Positions 1 through 8,644 of a DNA stretch of 64,000 nucleotides are shown here, in pieces. Source of the stretch: Chthoniobacterales bacterium (GTDB lineage: Bacteria; Verrucomicrobiota; Verrucomicrobiia; Chthoniobacterales; UBA10450); contig DATENU010000021.1 of assembly GCA_035274845.1 (NCBI GenBank), positions 62,001-126,000 of the forward strand, written 5' to 3'. Numbering within the stretch: the first letter of the stretch is position 1; the number at the start of each line of letters is the position of its first letter. The notes under the pieces are model-generated. The model ran no database searches, was not told where the DNA came from, and saw only the letters and a program-made list of their open reading frames with translations. Made by a program: the position numbers and the translations under genes.

Positions 1-2
1 AT

Positions 3-830
3 GTGAAATTTCCGAGCTCCGTAGATGATCCGGTTTTTGAGTTTCAGTTCGCGCTGCGTCTTGATGCCGCCACTCAAAAGGTCGTGAAAGAGTTGATGGT
101 GCTCTTTTACGAAACACTTGCCGGTGCGAACTTTCCTAGCGCAGTGCACGGCGAGCCGGAGGATTTCACGCGTGATCTGCTGCTCGAAGGTTTCGAGCGC
201 GCCAACCCCAAGCTGCAAGTCTGCCCAGCGTGCGACGGCCAGAAGCCGAGCAAAATCGAGGCAAAACTACTCGCGGATGCCGATCATTACTTGCCGAAAT
301 CGCTTTATCCATTTCTCGCCGTGCATCCGGGAAATCTCGTCCCGGTCTGCCTCGAATGTAATCAGCGAATCAAAGGCGACACCGATCCAGTGCTTGATCA
401 CGCTACCACGCCTCTTGCGAATATCTTCCTCCCCTACGTCGTTCCGGCCTCGGAGCATCTGGAGCTGTGCATCCGTCGCGATGGCGGCAAAGGGCTCGCG
501 ATTGAGTTTCACGATAGGAGTGCACCCGGATCGAGACGCGTGGAAAGCTTGCAGGCAATCTTCGCGCTCGACAAGCGCTGGCCCGGCCGGCTGGACGGCC
601 AGAAAGACAGTGTAGTCGATGCGCTTATGGCAGCGGGCGAAAGGCGTAGAGATGCTGGTGAGGAGGTGAGCGAGCAAGTACTCGAGAGCCTGCTAACGAC
701 GAGTCCCAGAGAGGCGGAGCGATATACTGGCAGGTCACCATTTTTCCTGCTCAAACGCAGTTATCAGGAGTTTGCTCTTCACGATCCAGCGGAGAAACTG
801 GGACTGATTGCCCAGTTCGAAGGGAAATAG
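3..830 (+). CDS. HNH endonuclease family protein
   Basis: A probable metal-dependent HNH nuclease of 275 residues. It has a zinc-binding CPAC (C74, C77), the core histidine in DADHYLPKS (H95), and then NLVPVCLECNQ with N111, C116 and C119, which is the complete HNH beta-beta-alpha metal signature. The long helical N- and C-terminal parts are not recognised. The GTG start at 3 overlaps a TGA at 4-6 in another frame, so an upstream gene probably ends there and is translationally coupled. HNH proteins coupled to an upstream ATPase occur in defence pairs such as Septu, but that partner would lie outside the window, so a defence role is only an inference. A start further upstream cannot be excluded. 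Confidence 0.75.
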   Translation: MKFPSSVDDPVFEFQFALRLDAATQKVVKELMVLFYETLAGANFPSAVHGEPEDFTRDLLLEGFERANPKLQVCPACDGQKPSKIEAKLLADADHYLPKSLYPFLAVHPGNLVPVCLECNQRIKGDTDPVLDHATTPLANIFLPYVVPASEHLELCIRRDGGKGLAIEFHDRSAPGSRRVESLQAIFALDKRWPGRLDGQKDSVVDALMAAGERRRDAGEEVSEQVLESLLTTSPREAERYTGRSPFFLLKRSYQEFALHDPAEKLGLIAQFEGK

Positions 831-831
831 T

Positions 832-1020
832 CTGATCCCCGCTCCTAAGACGCGGAGACGAAAAGCACTAGGAATCGACTTCAAGTGGGAGGAAGAGCGT
901 CTGCGCCCGATCGAATAACGGTCGGAGGCGTGGCGGGATCGCGTGGGGATTCTTGCCACTCAGTTTCAGGATGGCCGAGCAGTTGATGACGGGGAGTGGC
1001 CTGTCCCCAACCGATGAGAG
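832..1020 (+). pseudogene. Decayed coding remnant with an internal stop
   Basis: One frame reads as protein-like sequence (KALGIDFKWEEERLRPIE), hits TAA at 916-918, and continues in the same frame (SEAWRDRVGILATQFQDG) to a TGA near 1018. The start would lie inside the HNH gene, so this looks like the tail of a lost gene. The family is not recognised. Confidence 0.3.
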
Positions 1021-1088
1021 CTGGCATCTTCCCTTTTAACTGAACCAGAGCGTGGTTGGCATATCGTTCGCGGGTTCCGCCAGACCGC

Positions 1089-1163
1089 GCATCGCTTCCC
1101 TGGACTCGAACCAACAAGCCAGTGATTAAGAGTCACTTGCTCTGCCAATTGAGCTAACGGTGC
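1089..1163 (-). tRNA. tRNA-Lys (anticodon CUU), probably degenerate
   Basis: The 5' half is a good tRNA: acceptor strand GCACCGT, TA, D arm GCTC/GAGC, and anticodon stem AGTGA/TCACT closing loop CTCTTAA with anticodon CTT. The T loop TTCGAGT is also normal. The 3' side is not: the T stem GTTGG/CCAGG has a terminal G-G mismatch, three extra bases (GAA) follow it, and the acceptor 3' strand GCGATGC leaves one C-A mismatch. Total length is 75 rather than 72 bases before the discriminator, and no CCA is encoded. It may be a tRNA pseudogene or a gene damaged by an insertion or excision event. Confidence 0.6.
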
Positions 1164-1631
1164 GTTTTGGCGTCCTCGGGAGACCGCTATTTTGCCGCAG
1201 ATTCTTCCCGAATCAACCGGCGCGCAGTCAGTCCAGTTGAATCCATCGCCGCGCCGCATGTCCTCGCCCGCACCAGACAAGCACAAAATCCGACGAAGAA
1301 AGGCGAGTGGCATCAAGCAACGGATCGGCCCCGCTCTCCGGAACGACAAATCAACCGTATTGGCCTGGTTAAAGTTTGCGATCGCCGCTCCAAACCGTAG
1401 TTCAGGCGGCGAATCCAAGCATAAGCCCCTTCCATTCCCGGGGCGTTCGAAAGTCACAACCGCGTTACTTTTCGCGGCTGGCTCTCGCGGAGCGGCGCGG
1501 CAAAGTCCGTCACGCCGATGAAAAAATTTTCTTCTCATTTCGATCGATCGTCCCGGAACGCACCGCAAATGCCGCCTGGCAAAAGCCAATTGATGACAAG
1601 TCCGGTTACCGCCGCAGACCGAATTTCTCGC
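1164..1631. other. Intergenic stretch without a recognised gene
   Basis: Open frames exist here but their peptides look like frame shadows, rich in Arg and Pro without domain character. It presumably holds the promoters for the secreted protein starting at 1632 and for the minus-strand tRNA. No clear -35/-10 pair was seen. Confidence 0.4.
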
Positions 1632-4586
1632 ATGAAAACGACCACCCGAATTTTTCTCCAGCTGACAATCCTGGCAGCAGCCCTCTGCGCTTTTACCGCA
1701 AGAGCAGGCGAACTGATTTATTCCCAAGCCTCGGATAACCAATCCACCTTTGGTCCGAGCCAATTATGGACGGCGACTAGTGTGAACAGCGAAGTTGCTG
1801 ACGAGTTTAACGTCGTCGCCAACATCGACCGTGTTTCCGCCGGAGGATTTGTCTGGGGTTCGGTAAATTTTCAAGGCGTTTACGTTCGCTTCTATGAATT
1901 TGGCGCGGACGGCAAGCCGGGTGTGCTTCAGGGCGAATATTTCCTCCCGGCAGGGGATCCCAAGGTAACGTTCAATTCTCTCACGGGCGGAATCGACGCA
2001 ACTTTGTCGCCCGCCTTCGCTGCCACCGGCCGCCATTTCCTCTCCGTCCAGCCCATCATCAACTATTGGTATTGGTGGAGCTCGAGCAGCGGCGCCCCAC
2101 GCGGCCAGGCCTTCTATTTTCGGGACAACACCACCGGGGAAGGGTGGCATCACGGCGACAACCTGAACACCAACGTTAATGCGGACCTCGTTTTCAATCT
2201 CTACGGATCGGTCACCAGCGCTGGCGTCATCACCAGTTTGTCCGACACCACTCTGCCTCGCAGTGGTTTTCTGGAGATTTTCGGGAACAACTTCGGCGGT
2301 GACGGGACTGTCTTAGTGGGAGGAATCGCCGCACCCGTGGCGGATTGGAGCAGCACTCGCATTGTGGCCTATGTGCCCGAGAATGCGCCTCTGGCCACGC
2401 TGCCCTTGCAAGTGGTCAACAACTCGGGCGGCAGTAATACCACTCCGCTTACGGTAACGGCGCGTCCAGCCCCCGCGGACCACGTGAACTGGCGCTTCCG
2501 GATGAACGGCCCTTATTCGATGGTGAGGCCCGCCATTGCCGCGGATCGCACCATCTACGCGATTGACGTGTTCGACCACCTTTATGCCCTCACGCCGGAT
2601 GGCGGACTGAAATGGCTCGTGCGAGGCGCGGGAGACAAAGGTGTCGCCGTCGGCGCGGATGGCAGCATTTACGTGGCCTCCGAGAGCTACATCAAGGCGT
2701 TCAATCCCGACGGCTCTTCAAAGTGGACCTACGTGCAAAATCCCCGGTCGCTTACCTGTCTGGGCGTCTCAGTGGGGCCCGATGGCAATATCTACTCGGT
2801 TGGGACGGAAGGTCCGGGAGTGTTCTCCCTCACCCCCGCGGGCACGCTGCGCTGGCAACAACCTGAAGTTTACCGGCGGCCAATCGTTGATTACGGCGAA
2901 ATCGTCTTCGGCCCGAATGGCGCCAATCAACAGCTCTACTTCTATGCGAACACTCATGTTCGCGGTCTGCGCCTCGATGGCACTCCAGTCTTCGAGCTTC
3001 CCGTGTCCGGTCAGCCGGCGATTGCTCCCGATGGCAGTGTCCATTTGCCACTCGGAGCCTATTCGCCCAATGGCAACCTGCTTTGGATCTTCCCGACTCC
3101 GTTTCCCTATAATGTCTTTACGCCGGCCGACATTGGGAGCAACGGAATCCATTACTTCGTGCAAAATTTGAGCAAGCTGTTTGCGCTCAATCCTGATGGC
3201 TCGCAGCACTGGCTCGCGGAGGTGAACGGCTATGTGAACGGGCCAATTGTCGATCCGTTCAATCTGCAGTTGGTGATGGGCAGCGCCGATACCCTCGATC
3301 ATGCCGGCTTTGTTATTTCCGCCAACACTCAGGACGGGCAGGAGAATTGGCGCGTAATTTTGCCTTTGGAAGATCCGGCCGTTTGGAACCCTGGCGTCGG
3401 AATGTTTGGCTTTAATCAATTCCCCAGCACGCGAGCACGATTTACTCAGGATGGCCAGACGGCCTACGTCCATACCGCGACAGCGACGGGCGACAACAAC
3501 ACAAGCAAGTCCTTCCTCTACTCTCTGGCCGTGGGAACCGGCGCTCCGCCGCCGTCCCCGACTCCGAGTGCAAGTCCGACTCCGAGTGCAAGTCCGAGCC
3601 CAAGCGCAAGTCCCAGCCCGAGCGTAAGTCCCAGCCCGAGCGCAAGTCCGAGCCCGAGCGCGAGTCCCAGCCCAAGCGCGAGTCCCAGCCCGAGCGTGAG
3701 TCCCAGCCCGAGCGTGAGTCCCAGCCCAAGCGCGAGTCCGAGCCCGAGTATTTCACCCAGCCCAGGTGCAACCCCGACGCCCTCAGTAAATCCGCCGGCT
3801 CAAGCCATGAACCTTTCCACCCGCACCCGGGTCCAGACCGGTGACAATGTAGGCATCGGCGGCATTATCATCACGGGAAGCGCTCCAAAACACGTGCTTA
3901 TTCGCGCGGTTGGCCCGTCGCTGGCCAGTTTCGGCGTTCAGAACGTCCTGGCCGATCCGATCCTCGAACTGCATGGGCCCGGCGGCTTCACTACGATCAC
4001 GAACAACAATTGGCGAGAAACGCAGGCGTCCGAGATTCAGGCCACCGGGCTTTTACCGGCTGATGAGCGGGAGGCCGCGATTGTCGCGACCCTGGCGCCC
4101 GGCGCCTACACCGCCGTTGTCAGAGGCGCTGCTAACACCGCGGGCGTCGGCTTGATTGAAGTTTACGATCTCAATCACGGCGTTGATTCCAAGCTTGCGA
4201 ACCTAAGCACCCGGGCCGCCGTGGGCACAGGTGACGACATCGTTATCGCCGGGTTCATGCTCGGCAGTAATAGCGCCAATAGCAGGATCGTGATCCGCGG
4301 CATTGGTCCAAGCCTGGCCGCGACGGGAGTGACCAATGCCCTGCCGGATCCGGTTCTCGAACTGCGCGATGGCAACGGCTTGCTTCTCACCGCCAACAAT
4401 GACTGGGCCGATACCCCCGCGGCAGCCGCCGAACTGACGGCCATGGGCCTCGCCCCAACAAATCATCTCGAATCCGCCATCGTCGCGACCTTGCCGCCGG
4501 GGAGCTATACCGCGCTCCTCTCGGGGACGAACAACGCTGCCGGAGTTGGAGTTGTGGAAGTTTACGAGAGCGGCAGAGCACCGTGA
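1632..4586 (+). CDS. Secreted IPT/TIG and beta-propeller protein with Ser-Pro linker
   Basis: A large exported protein of 984 residues. The ATG at 1632 is preferred over one at 1518 because it places the signal peptide (MKTTTRIF, then a hydrophobic stretch ending TARA) at the N terminus. After the signal come a beta-rich domain, an IPT/TIG-type domain (GVITSLSDTTLPRSG, about residues 200-275), and a PQQ-like propeller with repeats such as LTPDGGLKW and FNPDGSSKW. A Ser-Pro repeat linker encoded near 3550-3790 leads to two tandem copies of about 120 residues, each beginning NLSTR and containing IRAVGPSLA or IRGIGPSLA, and ending VGLIEVYD or VGVVEVYE. I associate this terminal domain with Verrucomicrobiota surface proteins. 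The role is probably at the cell surface; the ligand is unknown. Confidence 0.8.
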   Translation: MKTTTRIFLQLTILAAALCAFTARAGELIYSQASDNQSTFGPSQLWTATSVNSEVADEFNVVANIDRVSAGGFVWGSVNFQGVYVRFYEFGADGKPGVLQGEYFLPAGDPKVTFNSLTGGIDATLSPAFAATGRHFLSVQPIINYWYWWSSSSGAPRGQAFYFRDNTTGEGWHHGDNLNTNVNADLVFNLYGSVTSAGVITSLSDTTLPRSGFLEIFGNNFGGDGTVLVGGIAAPVADWSSTRIVAYVPENAPLATLPLQVVNNSGGSNTTPLTVTARPAPADHVNWRFRMNGPYSMVRPAIAADRTIYAIDVFDHLYALTPDGGLKWLVRGAGDKGVAVGADGSIYVASESYIKAFNPDGSSKWTYVQNPRSLTCLGVSVGPDGNIYSVGTEGPGVFSLTPAGTLRWQQPEVYRRPIVDYGEIVFGPNGANQQLYFYANTHVRGLRLDGTPVFELPVSGQPAIAPDGSVHLPLGAYSPNGNLLWIFPTPFPYNVFTPADIGSNGIHYFVQNLSKLFALNPDGSQHWLAEVNGYVNGPIVDPFNLQLVMGSADTLDHAGFVISANTQDGQENWRVILPLEDPAVWNPGVGMFGFNQFPSTRARFTQDGQTAYVHTATATGDNNTSKSFLYSLAVGTGAPPPSPTPSASPTPSASPSPSASPSPSVSPSPSASPSPSASPSPSASPSPSVSPSPSVSPSPSASPSPSISPSPGATPTPSVNPPAQAMNLSTRTRVQTGDNVGIGGIIITGSAPKHVLIRAVGPSLASFGVQNVLADPILELHGPGGFTTITNNNWRETQASEIQATGLLPADEREAAIVATLAPGAYTAVVRGAANTAGVGLIEVYDLNHGVDSKLANLSTRAAVGTGDDIVIAGFMLGSNSANSRIVIRGIGPSLAATGVTNALPDPVLELRDGNGLLLTANNDWADTPAAAAELTAMGLAPTNHLESAIVATLPPGSYTALLSGTNNAAGVGVVEVYESGRAP
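3550..3790 (+). repeat. Ser-Pro coding tandem repeat
   Basis: Short in-frame tandem units of the type agtcccagcccgagc encode SASPSP/SVSPSP repeats. They form an extended linker between the propeller and the C-terminal duplicated domains of the secreted protein. Such a repeat can change length by slippage. Confidence 0.85.
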
Positions 4587-5049
4587 GGTTCATCTTGGGC
4601 GCTTGGGCGCGGAGCTGACCAACACAAATCAATTGTAGCCGCAGCTTGAACCCTTGTCACAGTCGCTTCCGTCGCCCCTAAACGGGGCTCGTTCCGATTA
4701 TCCCTAACCCCGGAGTTCCGCTTCGCTTCACTCCGGGCTCCAATCCGGCGCGCCTTCCGGCGCTAGTGCTTCCCATTTCCGGTCTTTCCGGCGTCAGGCC
4801 GGTTCTCTCTCCGAGTCCGAAGGGGCGTCGGAATAAAGCCCGGAGCCGCCAACCCCGGGGTCGGAGATCTTTGCCGTCCAAGCAGCGACCTGATCGGCAA
4901 TTTGAAGGGTGAAGTCTTCAAGGCCGGGCCGCGCTTCCCTAATCTCAGACGTTATTTGCCTTAGGGAGAACACCCTAGCCGATGTTCCCCCCTTTCCGAA
5001 TTGCAGTTGATGGGTTAATCGAAAGACCAGCTGACTGCCTGAGAATTCC
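4587..5049. other. Intergenic region with hairpin, no recognised gene
   Basis: No convincing gene was found. A hairpin with arms CCCGGAGT (4709-4716) and ACTCCGGG (4730-4737) may be a terminator-like or repetitive element. The right end carries the TAGGG-N6-CCCTA box described separately. Confidence 0.4.
4960..4978. promoter_or_regulatory. Candidate operator, TAGGG-N6-CCCTA palindrome
   Basis: TAGGG (4962-4966) and CCCTA (4973-4977) are separated by six bases, 72 bases before the sensor kinase at 5050. The same arms and spacing occur at 7204-7219 ahead of a NarL-type regulator gene. An inverted repeat of this kind would suit a dimeric LuxR/NarL-type regulator; this is inference. Confidence 0.4.
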
Positions 5050-6540
5050 ATGTTACCACCGCGCGAAGAAGACTTTCGACCACTCTCGAGCCAGATCGAA
5101 CAGGCGATTTGGAAGGCCGAAGAGCGCTACCGCGCGTTGGTGGAGAACTTTCCAGGGGGCAACATTACCCTGTTCGACAGAGAACTCCGTATCCTCTTTG
5201 TCGGGGGAGACGACATGAAGAACGCCGGCCCGCCAGACATGTTCGTAGGCAAGTTCTTGCGAGAAGTGGCGCCGGTTGAGACGTGCGCGATCGTCGAACC
5301 GAACCTCGGCCTCGCGTTCCAGGGACGGAAAGTAACCTACGAAACACCCTACAAAGGAGGAACGAGATACCGCGCCACCGCTACGCCGATCTTTTCGAAT
5401 GACGGGGACGTCAGTGAAGTGCTGGTGGTGGCGGCGAACATCACCGAACAGGAACAGACGCGGGCTGCCTTACATGAGAGCGAAGCGCGCTTTCGTTTGC
5501 TCGCCGAAGTCACGAACGATGCCATCTGGGACTGGGATCTGGTCAAGAACGAGGTTTGGCGGAACGACGGTTTCGAAACCCTCTTTGGCTATAGCCGCGA
5601 CGAAATCGAGAACTCCATCGCTGATTGGTCCGACCGGATTCACCCTGCCGAACGTGGCCGCGTGTTTACGGGAATTCGGCGGGTCATCGATGAAGGCGGA
5701 ACAACCTGGTCGGACGAATACCGGTTCCTTTGCAAGAATGGAAACTACGCCTATGTCCTGGATCGCGGACAGGTGATTCGTAACGGTGCCGGCAAAGCCG
5801 TGCGAATGGTCGGCGGCATGCGCGATTTGACCGAGCGCAAGCGCGCCGAAGAAGCGGCGAAGGTTTTCCCGGCCGAACTATTGAGAGCCCAGGATGAAGA
5901 GCGCCGGCGAATCGCCCGTGAATTACACGATTCGACCGCGCAGGAACTGGCCGTTGTCGCCCTGAATCTCGGTCGCCTCGAAGAATGGATGGAGGGCCAT
6001 GATCCGTGGGCGGAGAATCTTCTCGCCGACAGTCTCGCCGTCCTGACCCAGGGAAATCGAGATTTGCGCACCCTGGCTCATCTTTTGCATCCACCGATGC
6101 TCGAGGAGCTGGGTTTGATCGGGGCGCTCCGAGATTATGTCGAAGGTTTTTCAGCGCGCAGCGACATCCAGGTGGAATTGGATGCGCCCGAAGACTTCGA
6201 TCGTTGCTCAGACGAAATTGAGACGGCGCTGTTTCGCGTCGTCCAGGAGAGCCTCGCGAACGTGCATCGTCATTCCGGCAGCGACGTTGCCTTTGTAAAA
6301 TTGAAGCGCGATGATGAAATCATTGAGCTGACTATTGCTGATCGCGGTCAAGGTTTACCGGATGGCCTGTTCACCGGCACGGCCGACGCAGCGCGCGTCG
6401 GCGTTGGTATTTCCGGAATGCGCCAACGAATCGTGCAACTGGCGGGCCGTCTCGAAATCACTTCCCACCAAAGCGGCACTACTGTCGTGGCCGTTCTTCC
6501 GTTTTGCCCGAAACGTTCGCGGACCGGCAGTTTCTTTTGA
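5050..6540 (+). CDS. PAS-PAS sensor histidine kinase, NarX/HisKA_3 type
   Basis: A soluble sensor kinase of 496 residues with no membrane segment. Two PAS/PAC units (about 20-140 and 145-270) end in VVAANITEQEQ and GGMRDLTERKR. The HisKA_3 dimerisation motif ERRRIARELHD follows, with phospho-acceptor H293. The HATPase_c domain has the N-box VVQESLANVHRH and glycine motifs DRGQGLP and VGVGISGMRQR. This architecture signals to NarL/LuxR response regulators. The next gene starts two bases after the stop and encodes one, so they are probably cognate partners. The two PAS domains presumably sense a cytoplasmic or redox cue that the sequence does not reveal. Confidence 0.9.
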   Translation: MLPPREEDFRPLSSQIEQAIWKAEERYRALVENFPGGNITLFDRELRILFVGGDDMKNAGPPDMFVGKFLREVAPVETCAIVEPNLGLAFQGRKVTYETPYKGGTRYRATATPIFSNDGDVSEVLVVAANITEQEQTRAALHESEARFRLLAEVTNDAIWDWDLVKNEVWRNDGFETLFGYSRDEIENSIADWSDRIHPAERGRVFTGIRRVIDEGGTTWSDEYRFLCKNGNYAYVLDRGQVIRNGAGKAVRMVGGMRDLTERKRAEEAAKVFPAELLRAQDEERRRIARELHDSTAQELAVVALNLGRLEEWMEGHDPWAENLLADSLAVLTQGNRDLRTLAHLLHPPMLEELGLIGALRDYVEGFSARSDIQVELDAPEDFDRCSDEIETALFRVVQESLANVHRHSGSDVAFVKLKRDDEIIELTIADRGQGLPDGLFTGTADAARVGVGISGMRQRIVQLAGRLEITSHQSGTTVVAVLPFCPKRSRTGSFF

Positions 6541-6542
6541 GA

Positions 6543-7190
6543 ATGAAAAAGCTTCGAATCCTGATCGCCGACGATCACCCGCTGGTGCGCCACGGCCTGC
6601 GTTCGGTGCTCGAATCGCAGCCGGGTTGGACGGTTTGCGGCGAAGCCGAAGAAGGCCGGAGCGCGGTGAAGCTCGGTCTCGAATTGAAACCGGACGTTTT
6701 CTTGATGGACGTCACCATGCCGGAATTGAACGGCCTGGACGCGACGCGGCAACTTTGCCGCGAACGCCCTGACGCTGCGATCTTGATCCTTACCATGCAC
6801 GAATCCGACCAACTTCGCGCCGATCTGCTGCGGGCGGGGGCAAGGGGGTGCCTGCTCAAGAGTGACAGTCCGCGGCAATTACTCGCCGCGGTGGAAGCGG
6901 TGGCGAGCGGCAAGCAATACTTCATCCCCAATGTCACGGGCGGGGCCCGTCCTTCCGACCGCACAAACAACGCGGGCGCCGGAAGGCTGCCGGCGCGGTT
7001 GAGCGGGCGCGAGCGCGAGATTGTCCAGCTCCTGGCAGAAGGGCGGACGAACAAGGAAATCGCCACGCTCCTCGGCATCGCCTACAAAACCGTGGACGCC
7101 CACCGGACCAACATCATGAAGCGCCTGAACATGCATTCAGTTGCGGAACTGGTCCGTTACGCGATTCGCGAACGCATCATCGAGCCATAG
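6543..7190 (+). CDS. NarL/LuxR-family response regulator
   Basis: A 215-residue response regulator. The receiver domain starts at MKKLRILIADDH, with acidic pair D10/D11, phospho-acceptor D56 in LMDVTMPELNG and a lysine in LLKSD. The C-terminal LuxR helix-turn-helix (LSGREREIVQLLAEG to KTVDAHRTNIMKRL) is about residues 147-205. The start at 6543 sits two bases after the kinase stop, which indicates one transcript and a probable cognate pair; an in-frame start at 6504 would overlap the kinase and add no domain. Targets are unknown. Confidence 0.92.
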   Translation: MKKLRILIADDHPLVRHGLRSVLESQPGWTVCGEAEEGRSAVKLGLELKPDVFLMDVTMPELNGLDATRQLCRERPDAAILILTMHESDQLRADLLRAGARGCLLKSDSPRQLLAAVEAVASGKQYFIPNVTGGARPSDRTNNAGAGRLPARLSGREREIVQLLAEGRTNKEIATLLGIAYKTVDAHRTNIMKRLNMHSVAELVRYAIRERIIEP

Positions 7191-7202
7191 CAGGGCTGCG
7201 AT

Positions 7203-7220
7203 CTAGGGTGGGTTCCCTAG
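7203..7220. promoter_or_regulatory. Candidate operator, CTAGGG-N6-CCCTAG palindrome
   Basis: A perfect palindrome with arms CTAGGG (7203-7208) and CCCTAG (7215-7220) around a six-base spacer, 102 bases before the response regulator at 7322. Its core matches the box at 4960-4978 in arms and spacing. It may be a binding site for one of the NarL-type regulators of the cluster (inference). Confidence 0.45.
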
Positions 7221-7321
7221 GGTAAATTGGTCTCCGAAATAGGGAGGACGGGAGCGAATTCCGGCGCGATAATTCATTGTCCCCGTTGAAGTAAACAATC
7301 CCCCCGGGTTGTTAATGCGTT

Positions 7322-7987
7322 ATGGCTCAAAAGAAATTGCGCATCCTCATTGCTGACGATTATCAGATTGCCCGCGAGGGCATCCGGGCCTTGATCGAAA
7401 GGCAAGCCCGCTGGGAAGTCTGCGGTTCGGTTGGGAATGGGTTCGAAGCTGTGGAGAAGGCCAGCGAACTCAAGCCCGACATCGTTATTCTCGATATGAC
7501 AATGCCGGAGCTGAACGGGCTCGATGCCGCCGTCCGGATCAAGCGTCGCCTTCCGAACACGGAGATCCTCATGTTCACCGCCCACGAAAGCGATAACCTG
7601 ATCCGGCAGGCGTTCGACGCCGGGATTAAGAGTTACGTTCTGAAAAGCGATGGCCATCATTTCCTCGTTGAGGCGATAGAATCGCTTTCCCGCCACAAGC
7701 CGTACCTCACCGCGAAGGTGTCCGAAATCTTGTCTTCGAACGTTATCAACCGGGCCGAAAGCAGGCGCGGCGATGCCGAGCCGGGCCAGCGCCGCCTGAC
7801 CGCTCGTGAGCGGCAGGTCGTGCAGCTAATTGCCGAAGGCAAAAGCAACAAGGAAATCGGTAACGCGCTCGGTATCAGTCTTCGCACAGTGGAAAACCAC
7901 CGTGCCAACATCCGTCGCAAGCTGAAACTCGACTCGGTGGCGGGCTTGGTTCGTTACGCGATTCGCAACAAAATGATCGAACCGTAA
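7322..7987 (+). CDS. NarL/LuxR-family response regulator
   Basis: A 221-residue regulator with receiver (D12/D13, phospho-acceptor D58 in VILDMTMPELNG, lysine in VLKSD) and C-terminal LuxR helix-turn-helix (LTARERQVVQLIAEG to RTVENHRANIRRKL). It is a close paralogue of the regulator at 16233: both share FTAHESD-LIRQAFDAGIKS and the ending VRYAIRNK-IEP. It stands alone after a 131-base gap with its own palindromic box, so it is probably a separate transcript whose kinase may be any of those in the island. Confidence 0.92.
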   Translation: MAQKKLRILIADDYQIAREGIRALIERQARWEVCGSVGNGFEAVEKASELKPDIVILDMTMPELNGLDAAVRIKRRLPNTEILMFTAHESDNLIRQAFDAGIKSYVLKSDGHHFLVEAIESLSRHKPYLTAKVSEILSSNVINRAESRRGDAEPGQRRLTARERQVVQLIAEGKSNKEIGNALGISLRTVENHRANIRRKLKLDSVAGLVRYAIRNKMIEP

Positions 7988-8113
7988 AGGGCGCAAACGC
8001 CCCGTTTCGCGACTCCGATTAAGGGCGTGACTGGGCAATTTACGCCCGACTAGGTAGAACCCGCCATCTCCGCGCGCCTTCCGGGCACGTCTTACGCTAT
8101 TCCTGAAATTGTC

Positions 8114-8518
8114 ATGCTTGAAAAAGGAGCCAGGGAGAATCTTTATCGGATCATGACGGATGTCCGCGCGGGGACCGGCCAGCGATCCGTTTCCGGCGGC
8201 GACTTTGGAATCGTCACTATCTGGGTGCGGGCCGCTTCGGTTTCGGCCGCGATCACGAAAGCAGGCTTTGTCCTCAACGATCGCCGATACAGTTCCATCG
8301 GCACGCTCCATTGTTACGTCGAAGAACTCGCCAACGATCCGCTGGCTTTCGTCAGCGAAGCGGAGCGGGCCAGGGAACGATCCGCGGATCAGTTGCTCGC
8401 CGGTTACGATAAGCTCAAAGAATCCGCGCTGGCCCGGGCTGACGGTCTCCATGAGGTGTGGCTGGGCGCGACTGCTGACGGCGCGCTTCACAAAACGAAC
8501 CGTGCCGCGGCTGCGTAG
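8114..8518 (+). CDS. Hypothetical protein
   Basis: A 134-residue protein of unknown family. It is mixed alpha/beta, with no signal peptide or membrane segment and a helical, charged C-terminal half. The plus strand is preferred over the long antisense frame because its composition is protein-like and agrees with the strand of its neighbours. ATG at 8114 follows a weak purine run; a second ATG at 8153 is possible. Its place among two-component genes suggests an accessory signalling role, without direct evidence. Confidence 0.55.
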   Translation: MLEKGARENLYRIMTDVRAGTGQRSVSGGDFGIVTIWVRAASVSAAITKAGFVLNDRRYSSIGTLHCYVEELANDPLAFVSEAERARERSADQLLAGYDKLKESALARADGLHEVWLGATADGALHKTNRAAAA

Positions 8519-8644
8519 CCCCTAAAATTCGGCGACCTTTCCACGTCACCTGCGCGCTGGTGGTCGCGGATTGCGGGAACTGCGCGGAACGCAGGCCTAA
8601 CGATTTGATGGCAAACCGGCGCGAAGGGCAGATATTGCAGCACC

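Noticed and set aside
966-1763. Long minus-strand open frame of 265 codons
   Set aside because: It reads through the tRNA (peptide APLAQLAEQVTLNHW is a well-known tRNA translation artefact) and opposes the secreted-protein gene.
3442-3771. Minus-strand frame with SRSGWDSRLGWD repeats
   Set aside because: It is only the reverse reading of the Ser-Pro coding repeat of the secreted protein.
3550-3790. Possible CRISPR or minisatellite array
   Set aside because: Units are in-frame codon repeats of 6-18 bases without unique spacers.
7826-8491. 221-codon minus-strand frame
   Set aside because: It overlaps the response regulator end and the plus-strand hypothetical gene, and shows no domain or good start.
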